Assembly (NCBI RefSeq): GCF_026210795.1
Contig: NC_089436.1
Coordinates: 1,922,001-1,986,000 of the forward strand
Source: Rhizophagus irregularis
Lineage: Eukaryota; Glomeromycota; Glomeromycetes; Glomerales; Glomeraceae
DNA length: 64,000 bases
Direction of reading: 5' to 3'
Part shown: positions 11,817-22,444 of the stretch, one piece after another
How positions within the stretch are numbered: position 1 is the first letter of the stretch
Layout of the letters: every line of letters starts with the position of its first letter
The notes under the pieces: generated by a model
The model's database searches: none
Told to the model about the DNA's origin: nothing
What the model saw: only the letters and a program-made list of their open reading frames with translations
Program-made: the position numbers and the translations under genes

Positions 11817-12716
11817 AACAGGGCAGACATCTCTATATTATCACGATATTGCTGATCATTTTGCCGATCACTTGTCCAATATTATCACATAAAAAAATAC
11901 CATTGAATTAATTTTTTCACAAATTCTACATAATAATGTATAAAATTTTAATTTTATTTACTTTATTTTATTTATTGTTAATAAATTAGTTCTTAAAATG
12001 ATTTATAAAGATTTTGTCAAATATCAGACATATATTAATTTTACAATAATTGTAAACATTTATTTAATGATAACTTTCGGATTATCAAAAATTATTCAGG
12101 TTTATTTTAGCCACTAATTCTTGAATACCTAAATAGCATACTATGAAAGTTTCAAGTTTGGCCTGAAGTTCTGCGGCTTGTAAGGTTGCTTGCCGAAACC
12201 TAGGGTTTAGGCAAGATGGCATTTCACCGAAAAGCGAAATTCTGCTGAAACTATATTAAAGTTATATTAAAAAACTGGCGAAACTTTGGAGAAAGGCGAA
12301 ACTGCCGAAACTTATTATAAATGCCAAAACTGCCAAAACTCTGCCAAAACTATAATAAATCTATAGTAAAATTTTGACGAAACTAATCGTAGGATTTTGA
12401 AGAGGTTTAGACAAGCAACCTTAGCGGCTTGGCCTAAAGCTTCAAAGTCAAATTAGCAGATGAATTAGCATATATATGAATTATTGAAAATTTCAGCCTA
12501 AGGCTAAATTTGGAACCACATTTTATTTTGCCACAATACTGTTATATTTAATTATTAATAACCTAATTATTAAACAAGACAGTTAAATATAATTTTTAGA
12601 ACATTTATAGGCTTATAGCTTAAGATAAAGCTTCAAAGTTAATGTGATATCACAATAACACATTTATTATGATCGGCAAATGATCAACATGTGATATAGG
12701 GTATGTCCGCCCTGTT
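11817..12716. mobile_element. MULE-like MITE, 900 bp, 9-bp TSD ACGGCCACC
   Basis: The left end AACAGGGCAGACAT and right end ATGTCCGCCCTGTT form long imperfect terminal inverted repeats (~60 bp, with TGATCATTTGCCGATCA-type motifs on both arms). A perfect 9-bp duplication ACGGCCACC lies at 11808-11816 and 12717-12725. Nine-base TSDs and long TIRs are typical of Mutator-like elements. It landed in the right terminal repeat of the 11380 element and later received the hAT MITE at 12181. Confidence 0.7.
12181..12423. mobile_element. hAT-type MITE, 243 bp, TSD GCGGCTTG
   Basis: TIRs TAAGGTTGCTTG / CAAGCAACCTTA with a perfect 8-bp TSD GCGGCTTG (12173-12180 and 12424-12431). This is the reverse-complement sister of the copy at 2652-2895. 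The two differ at few positions, mostly CpG in one copy against TpG or CpA in the other. No coding capacity. Confidence 0.85.
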
Positions 12717-12836
12717 ACGGCCACCATAGTATTCAAATTATATGCGATATTTAGATCATATGTGATATTCAGATTATATGTGATATTTAGATCATATGTG
12801 ATTTCAGATTATATGTGATACTATAATCTAGGCCAA

Positions 12837-12882
12837 GTGGGATACCACATGCGATATAATTATATCGCATGTGGTATCCCAC
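12837..12882. repeat. Perfect 46-bp palindrome
   Basis: The left arm GTGGGATACCACATGCGAT plus TATAA is followed directly by its exact reverse complement with no loop. It lies just right of the nested elements, after several TTAGATCATATGTGATA-type repeats. It may be the junction of two inverted repeat copies or a compact MITE remnant. Confidence 0.85.
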
Positions 12883-13888
12883 TAACTTAATATGGAATTT
12901 GTGGTTCTATTGGCCCAATGTCTTTAAATCTTTCGGCCAACTTAAGGTAAATATATCGATTACGTCTCAAAATTCATCTAATACTACTCCTAAAGGTAAA
13001 AGGAGTTATTAGTGAATTAACCATGAACAAAAATTCCCAAAGCTAGACACATTTTTTATTAAAAAAAGGCGAGAACCAGATAGACCAAAATTATTTATCT
13101 ATAATTTGCATTTAATTATATAAAAAAAGTTAATCCACATTTTAAATTTCGTAATTATACATATTTACGGAATTTATAACCTCAAAATGTTAAAATCGTT
13201 TTTCGTTTTTGATAATTATTCAAAGATAATACCGGAAATTTATTCGGGCCAAATTTTTTCAGGAAATGATCATATCGGGATTAAGACCACTTATAAAATT
13301 ATGTATTAAAAATTTACAAGCTGGCCTTTTACTGCTTTTAAACATATTAATTAATCTGCAATTCCCAATGCCTATCATTCTCAGATCGATCTAAGTCCTG
13401 GAGACTAGACTGCAATAAGACTGTCCCCAAGAAAAATTAAGAATAGAAGTTGAACTTCAAAGCTAAAATAATAAAAAGATTACCTCAATGAGGTCATCGA
13501 CGGGGATTTCCGATTTAATATAACTTAAAATAGATGAACAAGAAAAATTAAAATTTGCTTACCCTTTTTAAGGGATAAGACCGAATGAATGAACTTTTAA
13601 CATTATAGTGCGCTGGTACTGTGTTCGATAATCATGCAACGCGTAAAACTTTTAAGTCTCCCAAGAAAATCATTTTTATGATCGAAACTTCATATTTCTT
13701 TTTATCGATTTTTAACAGATCATATGTCGATTAATTCGCTTTTAATGGAAATATTCCCATTATTATTCATTATTATTATTTCTCTTATTTTTTTTATATA
13801 AATTTAGACTTTTCTTTCTTTAAAAAAATGAATTAAAAAAATAAATTATCTAGTTCTAAAGGTACTCTCAAAATTTAAATTATTTATT
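12883..13888. other. Upstream region of the first JEN-type transporter
   Basis: AT-rich with no coding frame. A TATATAAA box at 13795-13802 lies ~90 bases before the start codon. Confidence 0.5.
13795..13802 (+). promoter_or_regulatory. TATA-like box of the first JEN-type gene
   Basis: TATATAAA about 90 bases upstream of the ATG. The tandem paralogue has an equivalent box ~100 bases upstream of its own ATG. Confidence 0.4.
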
Positions 13889-15560
13889 ATGGAGGAGCTT
13901 AATCAACCTCCCTCGCAAAATGCTTCAAAAAGTACCGCAACAGCTGACCTGGAATCAAATTCAAGAAATAAAAACAATGTAGTTAATGCTCAAAATCCGT
14001 GGAAATTATTAACTTCGATTAATAAACAACAAGGACTTACTTTTGCTGCAGCATTTTTAGGATGGACATTAGATGCTTTTGATTTTTTTACTGTGGTATT
14101 ATCTGTACCTTATATTGCAAAAGAATTTCGAACGGAACCATCTGTAATTACTGGAAGGTAATGATTTTTTTTTTAACCATTTTTGATGCCTAAATTTATC
14201 TGATGGTTCTTTACTATATTGTAGTATAACGATTACGTTGTGTTTACGTCCATTGGGAGCAGCAATATTTGGTCTGTTAGCAGATCGTTATGGTAGAAGA
14301 TACCCTTTAATGGCAGATATTATTCTTTATAGTGTTATGGAATTAGCTTCAGGGTTTGCTCCAAATTTTTTGGTCTTCTTTATCTTAAGAGCAATTTTTG
14401 GAATCGCTATGGGAGGTGAATGGGGATTAGGCACGGCATTGGCGATGGAAGTCTTACCACCAGAAACTCGCGGATTATTTTCCGGTATTTTACAACAAGG
14501 TTATGCTGTAGGATTTCTTTTAGCATCAATTTTATATTATGCTGTGATAGAAAATATTGGATGGAGGGCAATGTTTTGGATAGGTTCATTTCCGGCTCTT
14601 TTGGTTGTTTTAATTCGTTTCTTTGTACCCGAATCACCCGTTTGGAAAGCTCATCGTAATGCTAGAAAATCAGGTGGCAAAACTTTTCTGTCTAGCACTA
14701 AATTAGCGTTAAAACATCATTGGAAAAAGTTCATATATTGTGTTCTATTAATGTCTTGTTTTAGTTTTATGAGTCATGGTAAATAAAAAATTTTCATACC
14801 AATTTAAGGTATCGTATTTTGGATTTATTTATTTTTATTTTTTATTTTATTTATTTTTTTTTTCATTAGGTACACAGGATTTATATCCAACTTTCTTAAA
14901 AACACAACTTGGATTTACAACAGCTCAAGTTACAATTCTTACAGTAGTAGCAAATATAGGAGCTATAATTGGAGGCTCTATTTGTGGATATTTGTCACAA
15001 TTATTTGGTCGTAGGAAAACTATTTTCACTTCGGTTGTTTTAGCAGCATGTTTTATGCCATTATATATATTACCAAAGAATTTTGGATTATTGATTGTTG
15101 GAGCTTTTGCTGAGTACTTTTGTGTTCAGGTATTTAATCTATTTCTTTTTTCAATAAATATATTTTAGTAGTTAAAATATCCACCTTATAATATTAGGGG
15201 GCATTGGGAATCGTTCCAGCGCACTTAAACGAACTTTCACCACCAGAATTTCGTGGCACGTTCCCAGGATTAACTTATCAATTGGGTACTTTAGTAGCGT
15301 CATCATCAGCACAAGTTGAAGCAAAATTAGGAGAAATATTTAAAAAAAATGGAACATATAATTATGGATTTGTTATTGTTATGTTATCTCTTATTGTTAT
15401 GACGTTGTTAGCACTGTTAACTATACTGGGAAAAGAAAATAAAGATGCAAATTTCATCGAACAAGTTGAAATCGTCGAACAAATTACGGTTAATGATAAG
15501 AGCAAAGAAAAGGAAACTGAACAGGATGAAAAAGTAGCGGTTACCATAAAAGATATTTAA
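13889..15560 (+). CDS. JEN/SHS-type carboxylate:H+ symporter, copy 1
   Basis: Four exons (13889-14157, 14225-14778, 14870-15129, 15198-15560) join in phase to 481 aa. It is an MFS permease of the plasma membrane. Cytosolic N-terminus, then FLGWTLDAFDF, the MFS loop signature LADRYGRRYPL, GGEWGLGTALAMEVLPPETRG and WRAMFWIGSFPAL, and the JEN/SHS signature region SHGTQDLYPT. Family members (yeast Jen1) import lactate, pyruvate and related acids with protons. The signature is NxxS/THxS/TQDxxxT, but here the first position is Ser (residue 270) instead of Asn. The C-terminal ~40 residues are a charged cytosolic tail. The gene starts at the first ATG after a TATA box and is tandem with a close paralogue. 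The substrate is inferred from the family. Confidence 0.88.
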
Positions 15561-16400
15561 TAAATGTTATAAACTGGTTAAAATATCAGATATTATTTTT
15601 TAAAAAAACTTTTTAAATTCTTGTTTGTAAGATTCGAATTATTTATGTAAGGTATTACAAGAATTTCTTGTAATTCTGATCGTCTGATCGTCCCGGAAAT
15701 TTACTTGTATTTTCTTTTCAAAGGGGAAAGATTTAAAAGATTAGAAAGATTAGAAGTATGATTACCAATTCGATTCACTTCGAGTCTCTATTTATAGTAA
15801 AATCATACTTTAAACCCTTGAAAATCAAGAATAAATAAAGGTTGTTCATTCTACTTAAGGTTAATAATACTTATAATCAAGATAGATAAAAATCGCGTAA
15901 AATCTAGGTCATCATCACATGATAAGAAAATTTCCAAGGACAAATGGGATAAATGAAGGACCATTAAACCATTCATATTACGCGGTTTCGATGGTAAAAA
16001 AATTTCCCCGTTTGAAAAAGGTTTCAGTTATTGCATAATATTAATTCTCACGAATTTTTAAAAATAAAAGAAATTTCTTTTTGTAAATAAATAAAATTTA
16101 ACGCCCAAGGCTAAAAAAATATTAAATATCTTTTTCTGGGATATACATATTTATTTATTGTATTGGCAATTGTAATTTAGATACGCGTAAAATTTCCGTT
16201 TGTCATTCAATGCATTCAATGATGATCATTTACCAATTGAATCTTCATATTGTTCATATTGACTATAATGAATCTGCATTATTACTTTTTTTTTATATAT
16301 AAAGTTTAAAAAATTCTCCCCCTCTCTCTTTTTTTTTAAATATTATATTTATATAGTTTTTATTTATTTCTTTCTCTAAAAAACTTGAATTCTATCGATT
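15561..16400. other. Spacer between the tandem JEN-type genes
   Basis: No coding frame recognised. It ends with CT-rich tracts and a TATA-like box (16294-16303) before the second gene. Confidence 0.5.
16294..16303 (+). promoter_or_regulatory. TATA-like box of the second JEN-type gene
   Basis: TATATATAAA about 100 bases upstream of the ATG at 16401, followed by a pyrimidine-rich stretch (CTCCCCCTCTCTC). The placement matches that in the paralogue. Confidence 0.4.
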
Positions 16401-18056
16401 ATGGAAGAAACAAATCAACCTCCTCCACAAAATATTTTAACTGATCCTGAATCAAACACAAAAAATGATGATAATGAAAAAAATAAAGCCCAAAATCCAT
16501 GGAAATTATTAACATCGCTTAATGGACAACAAAGAATTACTTTTGTTGCGGCATTTTTAGGATGGACATTGGATGCTTTTGATTATTTTATTGTGGTATT
16601 CGCCATACCTTATATAGCAAACGATTTTCAAATGGAACCATCTGTAATCACTGGAAGGTATAAATAAACAAAAAAAGTTTTTTATCTCTACATTTATCTG
16701 ATTTTTTCTATATATTGTAGTATTACGGTCACGTTATGTTTCCGTCCATTGGGCGCAGCAATATTTGGTCTGTTAGCAGATCGTTATGGGAGAAGATATC
16801 CTTTAATGATAGATATTATACTTTATAGTAGTATGGAATTGGCTTCAGGGTTTGCTCCAAATTTCACAGTTTTCATTATTTTAAGAGCAATTTTTGGAAT
16901 TGCTATGGGAGGTGAATGGGGGTTAGGCGCAGCATTAGCTATGGAAATTTTACCCCCCGAAAGTCGCGGATTATTTTCTGGTATTTTGCAACAAGGTTAT
17001 GCAGTAGGATATCTGTTAGCAGCGATCTTACATTATGTTGTAATAGAGAATATTGGATGGAGGGCAATGTTTTGGATAGGCTCATTTCCCGCTTTATTGG
17101 TTATATTACTTCGTTTCTTTGTACCTGAATCACCTGCGTGGAAAGCTCAAAAAAATGTTTCAGAATCCACTGGCAAAACTTGGTTACTTAATACTAAATT
17201 AGTATTAAAACATCATTGGAGAAGATTTGTCTACTGCGTTCTTTTAATGGCTTGTTTTAACTTTTTGAGTCATGGTGAGTAATAAATAATAATCTTTTTA
17301 AAATTTTTTTAAAAAAAGATAATGATAATATATTTAAAAAAAACTAGGTACACAGGATTTATATCCAACTTTCTTAAAAGCACAACTTGGATATACACCA
17401 GCCCAAGTTACAATTCTTACGGTAGTAGCAAATATAGGTGCTATAATCGGAGGCTCGCTTTGTGGATATTTGTCACAATTATATGGCCGTAAACTTATCA
17501 TTATTGTTTCGGCCATTTTAGCAGCATGTTTTGTACCACTATATTTATTACCAAGGAATTTTGGATTATTGATTCTTGGAGCTTTTGCTTTATACTTTGG
17601 TGTTCAGGTGATGAAACTGCTATTTTTTTTTTATATTTACTGTATAAATTGTCAATTATCTCAATGATCATTTTAATTTTTTAGGGAGCATGGGGAGTAG
17701 TTCCAGCACATTTGAATGAACTTTCACCATCAGAATTTCGAGGTACATTTCCAGGATTAACTTATCAATTGGGTAATTTAATATCATCATCATCAGCACA
17801 AATTGAAGCAAAATTAGGAGAAAGATTTACGAAAAATGGAAAACCTGATTATGGATTAGTTATTGCTGTATTAACTCTTATTGTTATATTTTTATTAGTT
17901 GTGTTAACCTTATTTAGTAGAGAATATAAAGATATTGATTTTGTTGAACAAGCTAAACAAAGTGCAATTGATAACGAAAAGGATGAAGCGGAGAAACAGA
18001 TTGAACAAGAAAATGAAAAAGGAAAAGTTATTGTTGAAGATATTAATATAGAATAA
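16401..18056 (+). CDS. JEN/SHS-type carboxylate:H+ symporter, copy 2
   Basis: Four exons (16401-16657, 16721-17274, 17348-17607, 17685-18056) give 480 aa with the same intron positions and phases as the upstream copy, so the two arose by tandem duplication. The same MFS landmarks are present: FLGWTLDAFDYF, LADRYGRRYPL, GGEWGLGAALAMEILPPESRG. The signature NFLSHGTQDLYPT matches the JEN motif NxxS/THxS/TQDxxxT exactly, with Asn at residue 266 and Asp at 274. It likely imports monocarboxylates with H+ across the plasma membrane. The N- and C-terminal tails and the introns have diverged most from copy 1. Substrate is by family only. Confidence 0.9.
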
Positions 18057-18859
18057 TGTTATTATTATATTATTTAACCATATGTAATATATATTAAATA
18101 TTTAAATAAAATCAAGCTATTAATGTAAAAATATAAGGCAGTTAGTCATTTGGCGGAGATTGTCCATTTTTTTGGCTACCAAATTTCTTATTCCAATGGT
18201 TACTTGTCATGGCAAGATACACTGTCTTACAATAAATTTCTTAAAATGTTTGTAATTTTTTACAATATACAAAAGTTTATAAATTTCCAACAAAATTACC
18301 CAAATATTATTTTATTTAAAAGCTAATTCATTATAGATTTAAATTTAAAACAAACGGAAAATATTTTTGAGTATAAAATAAAATTGTCAGATCATAAATT
18401 ATGACAATTTTTTTGAGATTATTTTATATATCTACTTGCATATAAATAACTTTAGTATTTCAAATATAGAACATTCTTAATTGCATTTTTAAAAACTACA
18501 ATTGATTAGCTTTTAAATAAAAAAAATTTATTACAATTTGTTGAAAATTGACAGACTTTATATATTTGGAAAAATGTATTATTCTTTTTTAAAATCCTTT
18601 TTATGATTAATCATACTTATTATTTATAAATTCAAAATTTTATTTGTCAAATTGGAATAAAAAAAAAGGGTTACATTAACTAAAATAAAAATAATGATCT
18701 GATTGAAAAGTTTATATTAAAAACTAATCTTGAAAATTAATGTTCATCCCAAACACTATTTTAAGAAACATGAACAAATGTCTCCTTTAATTTTCAAACT
18801 TTAAGTGATTCATTATGAATATCAATGAAACTATACTCTTAGCGTTCAAAGTAATTTCT
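18057..18859. other. AT-rich spacer with a dispersed repeat
   Basis: No gene is seen. About 18419-18530 (ATCTACTTGCATATAAATAA, then AATTGCATTTTTAAAAACTA) is closely similar to 23150-23265, downstream of the secreted-protein gene. Confidence 0.5.
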
Positions 18860-19269
18860 TTATATATTCCTGTGGATTAATCAGACTTTTTGCGTGCTTA
18901 GCCATATCCCTCCCTTCTCTTAAATTTCAATGGCCCAGTTCAATGGTTCATCCATGTAAAAGTTTACATATCCATTAGACGCAAAAGTTGCACCCACATC
19001 ACAAGACATAAAGTATCCATTCAGCTGCCGTTTTCCAATTCTGTAAAACTCTTTTGCCACATTTGCTCCAGAAGGATGTTTTCTTTTCACTCTTCAAACC
19101 CAAATCCAAGTGATTTTTGCAATAATTCTTTACTTTCTAAACACATCGCCGTAAAAACTTTAACAATAAATTCATATAATGAAGTAGGGTTGTTTTCAGC
19201 AATTGTTTCATTCCCATAATTTTGATAGATAAATGACCGCATCACAATCGGTGCTGAAAATTGTATCAT
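18860..19269 (-). pseudogene. Crinkler-like/REase-like C-terminal domain, frameshifted
   Basis: The frame from 19269 reads MIQFSAPIVMRSFIYQNYGN and LGFGFEE, then stops. In other frames the homology continues as VAKEFYRIGKRQLNGYF, FMSCDVGATFASNGYVNFY, EPLNWAIEI and DMAKHAKSLINPQEY down to ~18860. I recognise this order from a large Rhizophagus protein family with a nuclease-like (PD-(D/E)XK) end, often discussed with Crinkler-type proteins; that function is an inference. At least three frame changes and stops make it a relic. The catalytic DFY/WAIE-type strand is partly kept (VNFY in place of VDFY). Confidence 0.5.
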
Positions 19270-19479
19270 ATAACCATTAATAACAAGGACACCCGATTTA
19301 ACTACACAATATTATAATATAAAGGATAAAGTAAAAAATTTGTGCGAAGAAATGATTAATATTGTTTGTATGAAAGTATTTATATCATTATATCATGAGT
19401 AATTATGAATTCTGTTACGCAATTATTTGGTCGTACGGTTGACCGTTGAACTTCATTATTGAAATGGTCTACTACGGAA

Positions 19480-19665
19480 TCGGATCATTAACAGCCAATG
19501 TTGCGAGTCTGGCTTCAAGTTCTGTACTTTTTGCTCTAGTTCCTCAACTCTAGCGTCACATTTGGCATTCTCCTCAATAATTTGTCTCAATTTGCATTCT
19601 CATCTCAGCATTCTCGCTCTCAATCTCAGCAAACTTCTTCCTAAGTTCGGCAACTGTTTATACAC
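19480..19665 (-). pseudogene. Coiled-coil family N-terminal fragment
   Basis: Minus-strand segments read KFAEIESENAEMRMQIE, then, after a frame change, KLRQIIEENAKCDARVEELE and TELEARLATLAVNDP. This is the heptad-rich start found at 6039 and 9521. No downstream part is attached. Confidence 0.5.
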
Positions 19666-19908
19666 TAAATATTCGAAATAAATAATAAAATCACGTGTGC
19701 CTTCGATTGATCAGTAACCAGATCACTTTTGTCAAGAAAAATTTTTTATTAATACAGCGAAGTGCGGGGCCGTGATACATGACTAAGTCTTTAAGGTTTC
19801 TATGCTAATGTCTGCGGAATTATACCGCCTATTTATTCTTTATTTTTTCTTGCACACGACGCCTCTTAGAAGATGGTTCATCGCCAACAGTTAAACTCAC
19901 TATCACCT

Positions 19909-21044
19909 CTAAAATCTTTTTACATTCTTGCGCAACTTGGTTGGATCATCGAGTGCATCTCCAGTAAGTGAGATACGATACTCAGTTTTACTTGTACAGT
20001 AGATAGCTTCTTTACAAGGTGCGACCACGAAAATTTTTTTATCCTGTTAGGATTGGTATTGGACATTTTTCATTTTCCTAAATACAGGGCCATAGTGAGA
20101 GCGTAAACTAAATTGCTTCAATCGCATAAGCATAATTTCTGGCATATATACCTTAAAATTTTGCGAGAAAGTTGATCGAACTTCCATGCACCCCTACATA
20201 CTTTATATCTTGTTGAGAGAAGGAGGAAAAGGGACATGGAGCGTTATTAACATTGTCGTATGATGTCAAGAAGGCTTGAAAGCACAAATGAAACTTTCAT
20301 ACCTTTTCACATGGAGATCTTCCTTGCAAAACAAAGTTGAATAACACCACCTGAAGATCTCGAAATTGCAAAGTCCTCGTCGTATTTACTTTGTAGACAT
20401 TCACATTTTTCTCACAGGGAAAATTAATGTGTCACACAGACCTTGACGCATGATCAAATTGCGCAGAAATTTGCTGATTGACGATCACTTAGACTGAACT
20501 ATCTAAATTCGGAAGAGAATCCAAACGAATTAATAACGTTACCAGGTTGTCTGATACTCTGATTGATATAGTTTCTGATATAGTCCTCCTGAATAGATAT
20601 TTCTACCAATTCATTGAGAGGGGTATATCGTAAGTTTAAAACAAAATACCCTCTGGTGTCAATCCTCTAATGAATACTCTTTTGAGATGCCTAGCTTTGA
20701 ATAATATTTCGTTATTGAATCATCGCCTTGAAGCAATGTTCAACATCGAAACTTTTCTATCACATCTGCATTGTTACCATAGGTAACTATCTTAATCTCA
20801 TCCGTATCAATACCATCCGGCCATATTTTCCACCGAAGTTCTCCCAGAATTCATTCAATCTGGCTCAAAATTTGTGGCAGATAAAAAACATCTGATTCTA
20901 TGAATGCATGAAACAATGGTGATGAATTTTTTACATTAGGCAAACCGGTGTAAATTTAAGATTTTCTTCGTTATCCCATTCAAATCTCGATTTATATTCT
21001 TTAATACATTTATTATAGCCTTCATCTATCTCGTTATCTGACAT
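19909..21044 (-). pseudogene. Unknown lineage-specific gene with many stops
   Basis: It starts MSDNEIDEGYNKCIKEYKSR at 21044 and stops after ~38 codons. A shifted frame continues (LPNVKNSSPLFHAFIESD; WKIWPDGIDTDEIKIVTYGN), and later segments include FPCEKNVNVYKVNTTRTLQF and FVLQGRSPCEKV, ending at a TAG at 19909-19911. At least five stops and two frameshifts are seen, although some gaps may be real introns. No domain is recognised. Its start faces away from the coiled-coil fragment at 19480, which lies downstream on the same strand. Confidence 0.45.
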
Positions 21045-21169
21045 TTTTGCTAATTAAAAAAAGAGACACCGATCGATGATCACGTACTCAGTCATCTTTT
21101 GATAGTCCGAGCTGATGATCACTGCTCCGGTCGATATTTTTTTCTGTATTAAATATAATGCTCTATTAT

Positions 21170-21598
21170 AACAATTATGATGGCTACTTCTGATAATAAT
21201 GAAATAGACACTTGCTCAATTATATGAGTTGTTTTTAAGTCTGGAGGAGGATATAATAGCAATTCAGGAAAAACTCGGCATTGATGACAGAGCAAAAACA
21301 CAAGCAGGTGCAAAAGCAGTAGCTGATGCGCAAGATGATATATGTGTCTTCTAGTCTCTTAGAAGATGTTCTAAGTGCGTTAATACATAAATTTGTTGAT
21401 ATGAGAGTAAAAAAATTTTTTATTTTACTCCATTATTTCCAAATCTTTCCTCCTCAACAATTGCACAAGTTTTTGTCAAAAAAATCAGTTGACACAGGCA
21501 AGTGTCCTTGTTTCGAATTAAGTGCAATGTTCCTCCTAGAATACAAGAATCCACATGAAATCGTTCGTATTACTAACAAAATATACTTTTTTTAGTTA
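21170..21598 (+). pseudogene. Possible coding relic
   Basis: Around 21240-21340 one frame reads LEEDIIAIQEKLGIDDRAKT, an amphipathic, clean-looking segment that soon hits a stop. The overlapping 89-codon frame at 21326-21595 is of different composition and may be fortuitous. No family recognised. Confidence 0.25.
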
Positions 21599-21901
21599 TT
21601 ATTAAGGAAAAAAAATGCAAATCTTGATAATTGATTTTTTTTATTTGATATTTATATTCTTATATTAATATCATAGAGACCATTTTACTTGTATTACAAC
21701 TAAGATCATTTCTAAATCTATTTACGTTTTAGAATGACATGATTGCTTTCCCCTTTTGAAACGTCATGAATTACACTTTATTTTTTATTTCGGTTATTGT
21801 CTCAGGGTCACTGGATCAGCAGTGTCTTTTTAAAAAGAACTAAATGGCGAACATGTTTCACATATTTCACATAAGATTCAGATAACTATGTAAAAAACAC
21901 T

Positions 21902-21909
21902 TATATATA
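21902..21909 (+). promoter_or_regulatory. TATA-like box of the secreted-protein gene
   Basis: TATATATA about 80 bases upstream of the ATG at 21986. Confidence 0.35.
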
Positions 21910-21985
21910 CCCTATGTGATTGAAATAAAGAACAAAAAGCTACATTCATTGATTTAAACTCGTAAATCACTTTGCCACGCTCACC

Positions 21986-22444
21986 ATGAAGTATTCCAAA
22001 TTTTTTTTCAACCTTACCATCTCCATCATCTTTTTCTTAGCAACTCACATAGCTGAAGGTAGAGCTCTTGAATATTTATAGCAAAGTACTTATCTTTCCC
22101 TGTTCTAATCAATTTCATCTATTTGGTCACACATAGCATATCATATACAGGTATTTTCTACCTTGATTAGTAGTATCGACTGTTGGGGGTTTATAATTGA
22201 CCCCAATTCACATAAAGTGTATTATGACACTGGTCATAAAGATTGCACCGGCACTTGTCAATTAATTGATTATAACAGCCCACCACCAGATGGGGGGTTT
22301 GAAGTTCAAATACATGAGTATAAGATTTCTAAGGAAATGTACGGTGAAAAAGATGTCTGTTATGAGATGAGTGGTTCTGAAGCTACTTGGTATCTTGATG
22401 AAGTAGATTGTAATAAATTTTCTGGAGTTAGCCCTTGTAAATAA
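21986..22444 (+). CDS. Small secreted cysteine-containing protein
   Basis: Exon 1 (21986-22058) encodes a signal peptide: MKYSKFFFNLTISIIFFLAT then HIAE. An intron (22059-22136, GT-AG) is followed by exon 2 (22137-22444), joining in phase to a 126-aa precursor. The mature part (~100 aa) has six cysteines (SSIDC, KDCTGTC, KDVCYEM, EVDCNKF, SPCK), an even number suited to disulfides. No transmembrane segment follows the signal. Size and layout fit a small secreted protein; in a plant symbiont such proteins are effector candidates, which is inference. The splice choice is the one that keeps both the signal peptide and the long exon-2 frame. Confidence 0.7.

Larger units (their letters stand above)
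11380..12725. mobile_element. Outer inverted-repeat element of a three-level nest
   Basis: GGTGGTCGTCACCTATAAAC at 11380-11399 is matched in inverse by GTTTATAGGTGACGGCCACC, which ends at 11816 before a later insertion and is repeated in part up to 12725. Without the inner insertion this element is ~440 bp. It has no coding content. Its own target duplication is not clear. Confidence 0.55.

Noticed and set aside
14407-14659. Overlapping frames on both strands within the first JEN gene
   Set aside because: Shadows of exon 2, which matches MFS motifs throughout.
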